A stretch of 52,136 nt of DNA, from NCBI RefSeq assembly GCF_014712225.1, contig NZ_JACXBW010000024.1:1-52136 (forward strand), in the 5' to 3' direction. Shown in pieces: positions 41,050-49,120 of this stretch. The notes below the pieces were generated by a model. That model searched no databases. It worked only from the letters and a program-made list of their open reading frames with translations, and was not told where the DNA came from. The position numbers were made by a program, and so were the translations under genes. The first letter of the stretch is position 1. Each line of letters opens with the position of its first letter. The stretch is from Pseudarthrobacter sulfonivorans (lineage in GTDB: Bacteria > Actinomycetota > Actinomycetes > Actinomycetales > Micrococcaceae).

Positions 41050-42162
41050 ATGACGGAAAGTACGACGGCGGCACGCGCCCGGGAGCGGGATAGCGGCGCT
41101 TTGGTGCCCCCAAAGCGCCGATATCTCACCTCTGGGCGCCCTCCCGGCGTCCGCACCCGCTCCCGCTCCCGGGGTGGGCAGGCAGCGTGGCTGCTGGCCG
41201 CCGTCGTCGTACTGGCTCTGTTGGCAGCCGCTTCATTGGCCATCGGGGCCCGGGGGCTTCCCCTTGCCACCGTGTGGCAGGGCCTCACACAGTTCGATCC
41301 CGCCAACGGGGACCACGCGGTGGTGCACGCCCGCATCCCGCGCACTGTCCTGGGACTGCTTGCCGGCGGTGCGCTCGGCCTGGCGGGCGCGGCCATGCAG
41401 GGTGTGGCCCGTAATCCGCTGGCCGACCCCGGCATCATGGGCGTCAACGCCGGAGCGGCGCTGGCTGTGGTCACCGGCATCTATGTCTTCGGGATTTCAT
41501 CCCTGACCGGCTACATCTGGTTCGCTTTCATCGGCGCCGCAGTGGCCGCCGTCGTGGTTTACGTCATCGCCTCCCTGGGCAGGGACGGCGCGACGCCGGT
41601 CAAGCTCGCCCTCGCCGGCGCGGCCCTGAGCGCCGGACTGTTCTCGCTGATGAACGTCATCCTGGTCTCGAGCCAGGACACCCTGGACCGGTTCCGGTTC
41701 TGGCAGGTGGGCGGAATCGCGGGCCGCGATTGGTCCGCGGTGCTCCCCGGACTGCCCTTCCTGGCCATCGGAACCGTGATCGTCCTCTGCACCGGCCGCA
41801 TCCTCAACAGCTTGGCACTGGGTGATGACATCGCCCGCGGCCTCGGCCAGCGCGTCGGCCTGGCCCGGGGCGTCACCGCATTGGGCATCGTGCTGTTGTG
41901 CGGCTCCGCCACGGCGCTGGCCGGACCCATCGGTTTCGTCGGGCTGGTCATACCGCACGCTGTCCGCTTCCTCACCGGTCCTGACTACCGCTGGATCCTC
42001 CCGTTCTCCCTGGTCCTGGCCCCGGCGCTGCTGCTCGGCGCCGACATCATCGGCCGTGTGGTGCTGCTCCCCGGCGAGGTCCCCGCGGGAATCATAACGG
42101 CGCTGGTGGGCGCGCCCGTCTTCGTCTGGCTGATCCGCCGCGGGAAAGGAGCCGGCCTGTGA
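41050..42162 (+). CDS. Iron-siderophore ABC permease, FecCD family (subunit 1)
   Basis: A 370-residue permease with about 9-10 helices. Family landmarks are RIPRTVLGLLAGGALGLAGAAMQGVARNPLADPGIMGVNAGA and GPIGFVGLVIPHAVRFLTGPDYRW. It forms a heterodimer with the next gene product. The first 45 residues are an unusual basic, Arg-rich extension, part of which (13-26) is encoded by a palindrome at 41087-41127; no downstream in-frame start could avoid it. The ATG at 41050 lacks a good Shine-Dalgarno and sits 10 nt after the lipoprotein stop. Confidence 0.9.
   Translation: MTESTTAARARERDSGALVPPKRRYLTSGRPPGVRTRSRSRGGQAAWLLAAVVVLALLAAASLAIGARGLPLATVWQGLTQFDPANGDHAVVHARIPRTVLGLLAGGALGLAGAAMQGVARNPLADPGIMGVNAGAALAVVTGIYVFGISSLTGYIWFAFIGAAVAAVVVYVIASLGRDGATPVKLALAGAALSAGLFSLMNVILVSSQDTLDRFRFWQVGGIAGRDWSAVLPGLPFLAIGTVIVLCTGRILNSLALGDDIARGLGQRVGLARGVTALGIVLLCGSATALAGPIGFVGLVIPHAVRFLTGPDYRWILPFSLVLAPALLLGADIIGRVVLLPGEVPAGIITALVGAPVFVWLIRRGKGAGL
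41087..41127. repeat. Palindrome inside permease 1 coding sequence
   Basis: Arms 41087-41104 and 41110-41127 pair at 16 of 18 positions; the inner 11 bp (CGGCGCTTTGG with CCAAAGCGCCG) are perfect around the loop TGCCC. It encodes residues 13-26 of the N-terminal extension. Confidence 0.65.
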
Positions 42163-43277
42163 AGAGCCTCGCACCACCTTCCAAACCGTCCGCCGAGATG
42201 GCACTTGACGGCAATAAATCCCGCAAACACTGGCGTGAACTGCCATCCCGCGCACTGAACCGGACCGGACTCCTGGCCGCCGTCGCCGTCCTGATGTTCG
42301 CCGTGTACGTCCTGCTGGGCAGCTACACCGTGACCATCCCGGACTTCTTCAAAATCCTCGTCGCGCACCTGACCGGCGGCGAAAGAATCCCCGGTGCCAG
42401 CTTCATCGTGATGGAAAACAAGCTTCCCCGTGCGGTGGTCGGCACCCTGATCGGAGCGTCCTTCGGCCTCGCCGGCGGACTGTTCCAAACCATGCTCCGC
42501 AACCCGCTGGCCAGCCCTGATGTGATCGGCATCAGCTACGGCGCCAGCGCGGCGGCCGTCACGGCCATTGTGGTCTTCGGTGCCTCCGGGGCGGCGGTCT
42601 CCGGCGCAGCCCTCGGGGGAGCGCTCGGAGTGGCCGCTGTCATTTACGCCATCTCCCGCGGCGGATCCCTCGGCTCAGGTGGCGGCAACGGGGGCAACGC
42701 CGCCGGGAACCGCCTGATCCTGGCCGGGGTGGGCATCGCCGCAGCCCTGCACGCCGTGGTCAGCTTCCTGATGACCCGGGCCGACATCCGCACCGCCGCC
42801 GACGCGCTCGTCTGGCTTAACGGCTCCCTCAACTCCGCCAACTGGGACCGCGCGGGAACGCTCTCACTGGCACTCCTGGTGCTGGTCCCGGCGGTCATCG
42901 CCCTCGCCGGCCCGCTGCGCATCCTGGAACTCGGCGACGACGCCGCTGCCGGACTGGGCATCCACGTCGGGGTGACCCGGCTTGCCGTGGTGGTCACCGC
43001 GGTGGCGCTGGCAGCGGTGGCGACGGCGGCCGCCGGCCCGGTAGCGTTCGTCGCCTTCCTCGCCGGTCCCATCGCGCGGCGCTTCACTAACAAGGCCAGC
43101 CTGCCGGCGTCGGCCTTTGTGGGTGCCCTGATTGTTTTGGCGGCCGATTACTTTGCCGCCAACATAGCCCCCTTGCTGCTGGACGGCACCGTGCTGCCCG
43201 TCGGCGTGATCACCGGCGCGCTCGGTGCCCCGTTCCTGCTGTGGCTCCTGGTCACGGCCAACCGAAAGGATGCCTGA
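42159..43277 (+). CDS. Iron-siderophore ABC permease, FecCD family (subunit 2)
   Basis: A 372-residue permease of the FecCD/BtuC type. NKLPRAVVGTLIGASFGLAGGLFQTMLRNPLASPDVIG is the family's conserved coupling segment, and GPVAFVAFLAGPIARRF matches the later conserved loop. A GTG start overlaps the previous stop by 4 nt. Residues about 12-31 (AEMALDGNKSRKHWRELPSR) come from a 57-nt palindromic element related to the one after hipA, giving a charged extension before the first helix. It partners permease 1 and the ATPase. Confidence 0.9.
   Translation: MKSLAPPSKPSAEMALDGNKSRKHWRELPSRALNRTGLLAAVAVLMFAVYVLLGSYTVTIPDFFKILVAHLTGGERIPGASFIVMENKLPRAVVGTLIGASFGLAGGLFQTMLRNPLASPDVIGISYGASAAAVTAIVVFGASGAAVSGAALGGALGVAAVIYAISRGGSLGSGGGNGGNAAGNRLILAGVGIAAALHAVVSFLMTRADIRTAADALVWLNGSLNSANWDRAGTLSLALLVLVPAVIALAGPLRILELGDDAAAGLGIHVGVTRLAVVVTAVALAAVATAAAGPVAFVAFLAGPIARRFTNKASLPASAFVGALIVLAADYFAANIAPLLLDGTVLPVGVITGALGAPFLLWLLVTANRKDA
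42194..42250. repeat. REP-like element inside permease 2 coding sequence
   Basis: Arms 42194-42215 and 42229-42250 pair at 17 of 22 positions. They match the intergenic copy at 9098-9153 (left arm 18 of 22, right arm 19 of 22; common core GAACTGCCATC and GATGGCACTT). The element keeps the reading frame open. Confidence 0.7.
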
Positions 43278-43278
43278 C

Positions 43279-44094
43279 ATGGCAGTTCTCAGCGCACACG
43301 ACCTGACGCTGAAATACGACCAGCGCTGCGTGGTGGACGCCCTCACGGCTGAAATTCCGGAGGGCAAGGTGACCATGATCGTAGGCGCCAACGCCTGCGG
43401 CAAGTCCACGCTCCTCCGCGGCCTGTCCCGCCTCCTCAAGCCTGCGGCCGGCGTGGTGACCCTGGACGGCAAGGACATCCACGCCCGCCCCGCCCGTGAA
43501 CTGGCCCGCACCCTGGGCCTCCTCCCGCAGCACCCCACGGCCCCGGACGGCATCACCGTCCGCGACCTGGTGGGACGCGGGCGCTATCCGCACCAGGGCT
43601 TCTTCCGCAGCTGGAGCCCGGACGACGACGCGGCGGTGCACCGCGCGCTCGAAACCACGGAAACGCTGGAACTCGCGGACCGGAACGTGGATGAACTGTC
43701 CGGCGGCCAGCGCCAGCGCGCCTGGATCGCCATGGCCCTGGCACAGGAAACCGACGTGCTGCTGCTGGACGAACCCACCACCTACCTGGACCTGGCCCAC
43801 CAGGTGGAAGTCCTGGACCTCGTCACGGACCTGAACCGGAAGCGCGGCACCACGGTTGCCATCGTGCTTCACGACCTGAACCTCGCGGCACGCTACGCGG
43901 ACCACGTCATCGCCATGAAAGCCGGGGCCATCGTGGCCATCGGCGCCCCCAAGAAAGTGGTTACGGAAAAGCTGGTCCTGGACGTCTTCGGACTCGAGTC
44001 CAGGGTCATCGCCGACCCCATTTCAGGAACCCCGCTGATCATCCCGATCGGACGCCACCACACCACCGCCAACGAACTGGAGCTCGTTTCATGA
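43279..44094 (+). CDS. Iron-siderophore ABC transporter ATP-binding protein
   Basis: A 271-residue FepC/FhuC-type ATPase. Walker A is GANACGKST (residues about 36-44), the Q-loop is LLPQHPT, the signature is LSGGQRQRAWIAMAL and Walker B is VLLLDEPTTYLD, with the switch His in VLHDLNLAARYADH. It powers import through the two FecCD permeases. The ATG at 43279 follows AAAGGA by 10 nt, directly after the permease 2 stop; a start at 43270 is possible. Its stop overlaps the SIP gene by 4 nt. Confidence 0.93.
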   Translation: MAVLSAHDLTLKYDQRCVVDALTAEIPEGKVTMIVGANACGKSTLLRGLSRLLKPAAGVVTLDGKDIHARPARELARTLGLLPQHPTAPDGITVRDLVGRGRYPHQGFFRSWSPDDDAAVHRALETTETLELADRNVDELSGGQRQRAWIAMALAQETDVLLLDEPTTYLDLAHQVEVLDLVTDLNRKRGTTVAIVLHDLNLAARYADHVIAMKAGAIVAIGAPKKVVTEKLVLDVFGLESRVIADPISGTPLIIPIGRHHTTANELELVS

Positions 44095-45131
44095 AGACCC
44101 GCGAGATCGCCGCCACCGAGCCCATGACCCTTGCCTTCGAGGTCACCGTTTCCTCCGTCCAGGAGCTCAGCCCCAACTTCCGCCGCATCACTTTCGGCGG
44201 CTACTCGCTGCGCGACTTCGGCGTTTCCGGAAACACCCTGGACCTGCGGATCAAGCTGATGATCCCCTCGCTCGACGGCGACGGGCAGCAGATCCCGCTG
44301 CCCGTCTTCAACATGAACGCCTCCGGCTGGTATCAGGAATGGCTTGCCATGGACCCCGCCGTGCGCGGCTCCATGCGGACCTACACCGTGCGCAGTGAAC
44401 GCCTGGACGGCGTCTACCCGGAAATCGACGTCGACTTCGTGATGCACTTCGACGCCGATGGACACGGCGGGCCCGCCGCCAACTGGGCGCAGACCGCCAG
44501 GCCCGGTGATGCCCTCACCATCATCGGACCCAACAATCGAGCCGCCCAGTGCCGCACCGCCGAAACCTACGGCGGCATCGAATGGCGCCCGGGCCTGGCC
44601 CAGAGAGTGCTGCTCGCGGGCGACGAAACCGCCGTTCCCGCCATTTCCGCCATCCTCGAAAGCCTGCCGTCCTACATGAGCGGCCACGCCTTCCTCGAAG
44701 TTCCGGAGGCCGGCGACTTCCTGGATCTCAAGACAGACGCCGACGTCGAAATCACCTGGCTTGCCCGCGGCGCGGCGATCGGACGCTCCCGCCCCCACGG
44801 GGAGCTGCTGCAGCACGCCGTGCGCAAGGCAGTGCCGGTGCCCGGCTGGGTGGGCATCAAAGCGGCCGACGGCGGCGCAGGCCCCGAGCCCGAGGACGTC
44901 AACGTGGACGAGGACATCCTCTGGGAGACTCCCGCGCGGATGGAGACTGCCGCGATCGAAGCCACCAAGAACCCCGACGTCCCCGCAGGTGCCATGCCCT
45001 TCTACGCCTGGATCGCCGGCGAAGCCGCCGTCATCAAGGACATGCGCCGGTACCTCGTCCGGGACGTCGGCATCGACCGGAAGCAGGTTGCGTTCATGGG
45101 GTACTGGCGTAAGGGGAAAGCGGAGCTCTAG
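44091..45131 (+). CDS. Siderophore-interacting protein (FAD-dependent ferric-siderophore reductase)
   Basis: A 346-residue cytoplasmic reductase of the ViuB/YqjH SIP family. The FAD-binding motif is MRTYTVR (about 94-100), with an FAD-binding domain before it and a SIP C-terminal domain with LLAGDETAVPAISAILESLP and YAWIAGEAAVIKDMRRYL. The end FMGYWRKGKAEL is typical. It releases iron from the imported ferric siderophore by reduction. It contains a Gly/Pro/Glu-rich insertion near 255-285. It ends the iron operon; its TAG directly touches the 32-nt repeat at 45131. Confidence 0.92.
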   Translation: MKTREIAATEPMTLAFEVTVSSVQELSPNFRRITFGGYSLRDFGVSGNTLDLRIKLMIPSLDGDGQQIPLPVFNMNASGWYQEWLAMDPAVRGSMRTYTVRSERLDGVYPEIDVDFVMHFDADGHGGPAANWAQTARPGDALTIIGPNNRAAQCRTAETYGGIEWRPGLAQRVLLAGDETAVPAISAILESLPSYMSGHAFLEVPEAGDFLDLKTDADVEITWLARGAAIGRSRPHGELLQHAVRKAVPVPGWVGIKAADGGAGPEPEDVNVDEDILWETPARMETAAIEATKNPDVPAGAMPFYAWIAGEAAVIKDMRRYLVRDVGIDRKQVAFMGYWRKGKAEL

Positions 45132-45205
45132 ACGCTCTCTCACTTGATGTGGGTTTTTCCGCGACGCTCTCTCACTTAATGTGGGTTTTTCGGCAACGCT
45201 CTCGC
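45131..45205 (+). repeat. Tandem 32-nt repeat after the siderophore operon
   Basis: GACGCTCTCTCACTTGATG (from 45131) and GACGCTCTCTCACTTAATG (from 45163) start two units 32 nt apart, each continuing with TGGGTTTTTC. A degenerate third start (AACGCTCTCGCAG) follows at about 45195. The units match 37045-37075 near tetR. Confidence 0.7.
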
Positions 45206-45265
45206 AGTCCATTCCCGTTGCTCGGTGTTCATCTTGGCTTTTCCTTCGGTGGCTACGGTGGAAGG

Positions 45266-46108
45266 GTGTGCGCTGATTCTTTGCTTCCTTCGAGTGGCCG
45301 GCGCGTTTTTGTTGCTCTGGGGGATTCCTTTACTGAGGGCGTGGGGGACCGGGACGAACGGCTACCCAACGAGGTGCGGGGTTGGGCTGACAGGGTGGCC
45401 GAGAAGCTGGCCAAGGCCGAACCGGGCTGGGAGTACGCAAACCTGGCTATCCGGAGCAAACGCCTGCGCCACGTCGTGAGCGAACAGCTGGAGCAGGCGC
45501 TGGCCATGAAGCCGGCACTGATCACCCTGTACGCCGGCGGCAACGACATCCTGGATATCGGCACGGACATGGCCGTCCTCATGGATGACTACGAAAAGCT
45601 TGTGGCACGGCTGGCCGGGAGCGGAGCAACGGTGGTCCTGTTCACGGGCTTTGACGTCAAGGTGTCGGCCGTGCTGGAGCTGCTGAAGAAGCGGAACACC
45701 ATCTACAACCAGCGCGTGCGGGACATTGCCGCCAAGTACGGCGCCGTGCTGGTGGACTACTGGTGCCTGGATGCATTCCATGACCAGCGGATGTGGGACT
45801 CGGACCGGCTCCACATGTCAAAGGCCGGCCACAAGTACCTTGCGGGGCAGGTTTTGGACCAGCTCGGCGTGCCGCACAAAATCCAGCCCAAAGAATGGGA
45901 GCCGCAGCCCAGGCTAAGCCTGCGCGAGTGGGAGCAACGGCAGCGGCGCTGGGTGAACGACTGGGTGTTGCCACTCTTTGGGCGCAAAATCAGGGGCATC
46001 ACGCTGGGGGACTCGCTGAACCCGCGCTGGCCCGACCCGGTCAAGGTACCGCGCAAGGGCGGCCTCAGGAAGCTGGCGGAAAAGCGCGAGAAGGCCAAAA
46101 AGGCCTAG
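45266..46108 (+). CDS. SGNH/GDSL-family hydrolase, paralogue 1
   Basis: A 280-residue serine esterase. Block I is VALGDSFTEG with the nucleophilic Ser, block III is YAGGND (oxyanion Gly/Asn), and block V is DRLHMSKAGH with the catalytic Asp-x-x-His. A 75-residue basic tail follows the catalytic fold. The GTG at 45266 places the catalytic block near residue 20 as in the paralogue; the Shine-Dalgarno is unclear and a TACGGT lies 6 nt upstream, so a leaderless start is possible. The substrate may be an acyl or acetyl ester; unknown. Confidence 0.82.
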   Translation: MCADSLLPSSGRRVFVALGDSFTEGVGDRDERLPNEVRGWADRVAEKLAKAEPGWEYANLAIRSKRLRHVVSEQLEQALAMKPALITLYAGGNDILDIGTDMAVLMDDYEKLVARLAGSGATVVLFTGFDVKVSAVLELLKKRNTIYNQRVRDIAAKYGAVLVDYWCLDAFHDQRMWDSDRLHMSKAGHKYLAGQVLDQLGVPHKIQPKEWEPQPRLSLREWEQRQRRWVNDWVLPLFGRKIRGITLGDSLNPRWPDPVKVPRKGGLRKLAEKREKAKKA

Positions 46109-46392
46109 GTGTCCAGCAGGTTCTCGTAGCCCTCAGCCACAGTCGTGGCAGTGAACTCAATGACCTCGAACTCGGCCACACCGTTGCTGTAGAACGGGTC
46201 CCGGACCAATGCGGCGTCGAGGGTGGCGCGGTCGGCCTTGGACAACAGCACACCGCCCACCGCCGGAACCAGGCGCCCGGACGCGAGGAACACGCCGTCG
46301 TCGAACGCCTGTTTAACCCAGGCCATGTGCGCGGGGCGGTGGTAGTCAACGATGTCTTCGGGCACTTTGTACGTGAGCGACACAACAAACAT
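46105..46392 (-). CDS. YCII-related (YciI-like) small protein
   Basis: A 95-residue dimeric alpha-beta-barrel protein of the YCII family. The start MFVVSLTYKVP and the H-x-x-H-type segment YHRPAHMAWV are characteristic; FLASGRLVPAVGGVLL and ADRATLDAALVRDPFYSNGVAEFEVIEF complete the fold. Some members act in dehalogenation or peroxide chemistry, but most are unassigned. It diverges from a MarR-family regulator across a 69-nt region and overlaps the SGNH hydrolase stop by 4 nt. Confidence 0.87.
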   Translation of the reverse strand: MFVVSLTYKVPEDIVDYHRPAHMAWVKQAFDDGVFLASGRLVPAVGGVLLSKADRATLDAALVRDPFYSNGVAEFEVIEFTATTVAEGYENLLDT

Positions 46393-46423
46393 AGGGCCAG
46401 CCTACCGGCGCGCGGACCGGGCA

Positions 46424-46455
46424 CTTGAACTGTCAAGAGTGTGTCCTCCTAGAAT
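46424..46455 (+). promoter_or_regulatory. Divergent yciI-marR control region
   Basis: CTTGA-ACTG-TCAAG (46424-46437) is a small inverted repeat that could be the MarR operator. TAGAAT (46450-46455) is a good -10 and is followed by only GGAGTC before the ATG at 46462, suggesting a leaderless marR transcript. A -35 TTGAAC would be 19 nt upstream. Confidence 0.4.
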
Positions 46456-46461
46456 GGAGTC

Positions 46462-46941
46462 ATGACCGAACCGCGCTGGCTGAACGCCGACGAACGCCGT
46501 GCCTGGCTGGCGATCCTGAGTATCAACACCCTGCTTCCTGCCGCCCTGGACAGCCAGCTCCACAGCGCCGGCAAGGTGTCCCTGTTCGACTACAACGTCA
46601 TGGCCATGCTGTCGGAGGCCGAGGGGCATTTTCTTCCCATGAGTGAGCTGGCTGCCCGGACCAGTTCCTCGCTGTCCCGGCTCTCGCACGTGGTGTCCAA
46701 GCTGGAAAAGCGCGGCTGGCTGGAGCGCCGCCCGCACCCACGCGACGCGCGCGTCACCACCGCGCACCTGTCCGACGACGGGATGGCCACTTTGGTGTCG
46801 CTCGCGCCGGGGCACGTGGAAGCCGTCCGCACGAAGTTCCTGGACGCCCTGACGGACCGCGATGTCAACGATCTGGCCCGCATCGGGGAAAAAATAGTGG
46901 CCCGGCTGGACGACGACCACTGGATCCTCCGCGAAAACTGA
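46462..46941 (+). CDS. MarR-family regulator
   Basis: A 159-residue winged-helix regulator. The DNA-binding region SELAARTSSSLSRLSHVVSKLEKRGWLERR, followed by the wing DARVTTAHLSDDG, is typical of MarR. A preceding helix and the C-terminal long helices form the dimer interface. It diverges from the YciI-like gene and lies immediately upstream of the second SGNH hydrolase (39 nt), so it may control either. The ligand is not evident. Confidence 0.9.
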   Translation: MTEPRWLNADERRAWLAILSINTLLPAALDSQLHSAGKVSLFDYNVMAMLSEAEGHFLPMSELAARTSSSLSRLSHVVSKLEKRGWLERRPHPRDARVTTAHLSDDGMATLVSLAPGHVEAVRTKFLDALTDRDVNDLARIGEKIVARLDDDHWILREN

Positions 46942-46980
46942 TTCTTGGTTGCTCGCGGCAACAGATGACAAACTGGGGCC

Positions 46981-47742
46981 ATGGACTTCTCGACCCGGTA
47001 TGTAGCCCTCGGCGACTCCTTCACGGAGGGTGTCGGCGATGATGATGCCACCCGTCCCAACGGTGTCCGCGGCTGGGCCGACCGCGTGGCTGAGCAGTTA
47101 GGCGCCGCCGATCCTGGCTTCGGCTACGCCAACCTCGCCATCCGCGGCAGGAAACTCCGCCAGATCATGGCGGAACAGGTGGACGCCGCCGTCGAACTTA
47201 ACCCCACCCTGGTGACCATTTACGCAGGCGCCAACGACATTTTGCGGCCCAGGATTGATATCGACGATTTGCTGCAGGAATACGACGCCGGCATCCGCAA
47301 GCTGGCCGCCACCGGAGCCACCGTGGTGATGTTCACCGGCTTCGATGCCCGCGGGTCCAAGGTATTCAGCACCATGCGCGGCCGCACAGCGATCTACAAC
47401 GAACTGGTCCGTGGCATCGCCGGCGACCACGGGGCGCTGCTGGTGGACTACTGGCGCTTCAACGAGTACTACGACTGGGGAATGTGGGCGCAGGACCGGA
47501 TGCACATGTCTGCTGCGGGGCACGCCAACATGGCCAGGCGCGTCCTCACGGTCCTCGAACATGACCATTCGATCGACGTCCCGCCCATGACGCCCGTCCC
47601 GGAACTCAGCCGGGCCGAAGCGATCCGCGCCAACGCCCGCTGGGTCCGCGAATTCGCCGGGCCGTGGGTGGTCCGCCGGGTCACGGGCAAGTCCTCCGGC
47701 GACGGCCTGGCGCCCAAGTACGGCCGGCTCACACACCTCTGA
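46981..47742 (+). CDS. SGNH/GDSL-family hydrolase, paralogue 2
   Basis: A 253-residue hydrolase, clearly homologous to the protein at 45266-46108. VALGDSFTEGVGDDD (8-22), YANLAIRGRKLR, TIYAGANDILRP and DRMHMSAAGHANMARRVL are the SGNH blocks. The shared WADRVAEQL and VMFTGFDARGSKVF segments show common descent. The C-terminal part (190-253) keeps the ANARWVREF segment, parallel to the QRRWVNDW of the first. No signal peptide is present, so it is likely cytoplasmic. The ATG at 46981 has only a weak Shine-Dalgarno. Confidence 0.86.
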   Translation: MDFSTRYVALGDSFTEGVGDDDATRPNGVRGWADRVAEQLGAADPGFGYANLAIRGRKLRQIMAEQVDAAVELNPTLVTIYAGANDILRPRIDIDDLLQEYDAGIRKLAATGATVVMFTGFDARGSKVFSTMRGRTAIYNELVRGIAGDHGALLVDYWRFNEYYDWGMWAQDRMHMSAAGHANMARRVLTVLEHDHSIDVPPMTPVPELSRAEAIRANARWVREFAGPWVVRRVTGKSSGDGLAPKYGRLTHL

Positions 47743-47775
47743 ACCGGTCCGCACGGGACCAAGCGGCGGAACGGC

Positions 47776-48597
47776 TTAGCGGCGGAAGTCCGGGGTCCCC
47801 AGCAGCGCCCCGTCCGGGCGAACCGCAAGCACGGCAATGTCCCAGCCGTCCGTAGCCCGGTCCAGCATGGGTATGCCGCCGGCCACGATGGCCGTAGCCA
47901 GGACGTCGGCCGTGGTGATGTCCGCAGCGGCAACCGACACCTGGACAAACGCCGGGGCTTCCCCGCGCTGCCGCCAGATGTGGTCCCCCCTCTCAGCCGA
48001 TCCCGATGTGGCCAGTGCCGAGTGCCGCAGTCGTCCGCCCAGCGGGTAGCCGGCCTGCACGGCCCCGCGGTCAAGTGGATCCATGATGCCGGCGTCCCAG
48101 GGCCCGGTGCCGCCCGGGACAGGCGAACCGCTGACCAGCACGTCGCCGCCCGCATTGAGGCACCAGTCTGTGCGCCCCAGCGCCAGCAGCGAAGTCCCGG
48201 ACTCCTGGATTGCGTAAGCCTTGATGAGGCCGGAAAGGTCCAGCACGCCGTCGGGCCTTTCCGGCGTGAAAGCCCCGTGCGTCCGCAGCCGCCACTCCAG
48301 CGCGTCCGAATACCGCTCGCGCATGCCCGGCGACGCATCGCGGAGCGACAGTTCGCCGCGCGCCAGGCTGCTCGCCTCGGAATCCTCCCTGTACAGGCTG
48401 AAAGTCCGGTCCAGTTCGAGGAAAACGCATTCGACGACGGCGGCCGCCGCTGCCAGCTCGTCCTCGGCTGGGTGCCCTCCCGGACCGGGGACGGCGGGCA
48501 TTGTCAGGCTGACGACAGTGCCCATGCAGTGGAAGGTGGCCGCCCTTAGCGGAGCGGACTCCGTGGGAGGTGCAGGGTTCTCAGAGGTTCGCGGCAT
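47776..48597 (-). CDS. ApbE-like FAD:protein FMN transferase
   Basis: A 273-residue flavin transferase. Markers are CMGTVVSLTM near the start, DLSGLIKAYAIQ (a variant of DxGGxxKGxA), LNAGGDVLVSG (the GGD metal/FAD site) and ALATSGSAERG. ApbE attaches FMN to a Thr or Ser in partner proteins by a phosphoester bond. The preceding gene in the operon encodes an FMN-binding-domain protein, its likely target, overlapping by 17 nt. No clear signal peptide is visible with the ATG at 48597. An upstream start at 48648 is possible. Confidence 0.88.
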   Translation of the reverse strand: MPRTSENPAPPTESAPLRAATFHCMGTVVSLTMPAVPGPGGHPAEDELAAAAAVVECVFLELDRTFSLYREDSEASSLARGELSLRDASPGMRERYSDALEWRLRTHGAFTPERPDGVLDLSGLIKAYAIQESGTSLLALGRTDWCLNAGGDVLVSGSPVPGGTGPWDAGIMDPLDRGAVQAGYPLGGRLRHSALATSGSAERGDHIWRQRGEAPAFVQVSVAAADITTADVLATAIVAGGIPMLDRATDGWDIAVLAVRPDGALLGTPDFRR

Positions 48598-49120
48598 CGA
48601 TGGCTGCCTGCAGGGATGAGAGGTACGCATTGCTGGTGACCGTGGCACCGCTGACGGTCTTGACCGCGGCGGACTGCGCGGACAGGACCTCGGTGCGGAG
48701 GAGCGGCGCGGCCCGGTTGCTGATCTGGATCGATTTGCGGTCGTCGTCGGTCAGCTGGAGGGCGGTTACCTCGGAAATTTTTCCGGCGCTGACCGTTATC
48801 TGGACCTGCACGGCGCCGAACCTCGTCTGCACCACCGATCCCTTGAAGGTCCCCGCCGTGGATGCGCCGCCGGAGCTGCCGGACGTGCCGGAGCTGCCTG
48901 CGGAACCCGACGAACCTGAACTGTCGGACGAACCGGAGCTGCCTGCGGAACCCGACGCCGACGCGCCACCGCCGGAGGTTCCGGCACCGCTGGTGCCTGC
49001 CGCCGTCGTACTGCCGTTGTTGGTGGTGCTGACCCCCGCGACCTGGGTTCCGGCCTGCCAGCCGGCCAGGAGGATTCCCGCGGAGGCAACTGCTGCGGAC
49101 AGTGCTCCCCGTGCTTTCAC
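48581..49120 (-). CDS. FMN-binding-domain protein, likely flavinylated
   Basis: A 179-residue exported protein. A signal/anchor helix (about 6-28) is followed by a Ser/Gly-rich spacer of about 60 residues (30-90) and an FMN_bind domain (92-179). The flavinylation motif SGATVTS near the C-terminus has the Thr that ApbE would modify with FMN. The long flexible spacer would let the flavin domain swing near the membrane. It lies between the reductase-like gene (4-nt overlap) and ApbE. Confidence 0.86.
   Translation of the reverse strand: MKARGALSAAVASAGILLAGWQAGTQVAGVSTTNNGSTTAAGTSGAGTSGGGASASGSAGSSGSSDSSGSSGSAGSSGTSGSSGGASTAGTFKGSVVQTRFGAVQVQITVSAGKISEVTALQLTDDDRKSIQISNRAAPLLRTEVLSAQSAAVKTVSGATVTSNAYLSSLQAAIDAANL

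Noticed and set aside
48840..49020. Repeated Ser/Gly codons as a possible mobile or phase-variable repeat
   Set aside because: The repeats are degenerate and encode a flexible linker; no exact tandem unit suggests slippage.
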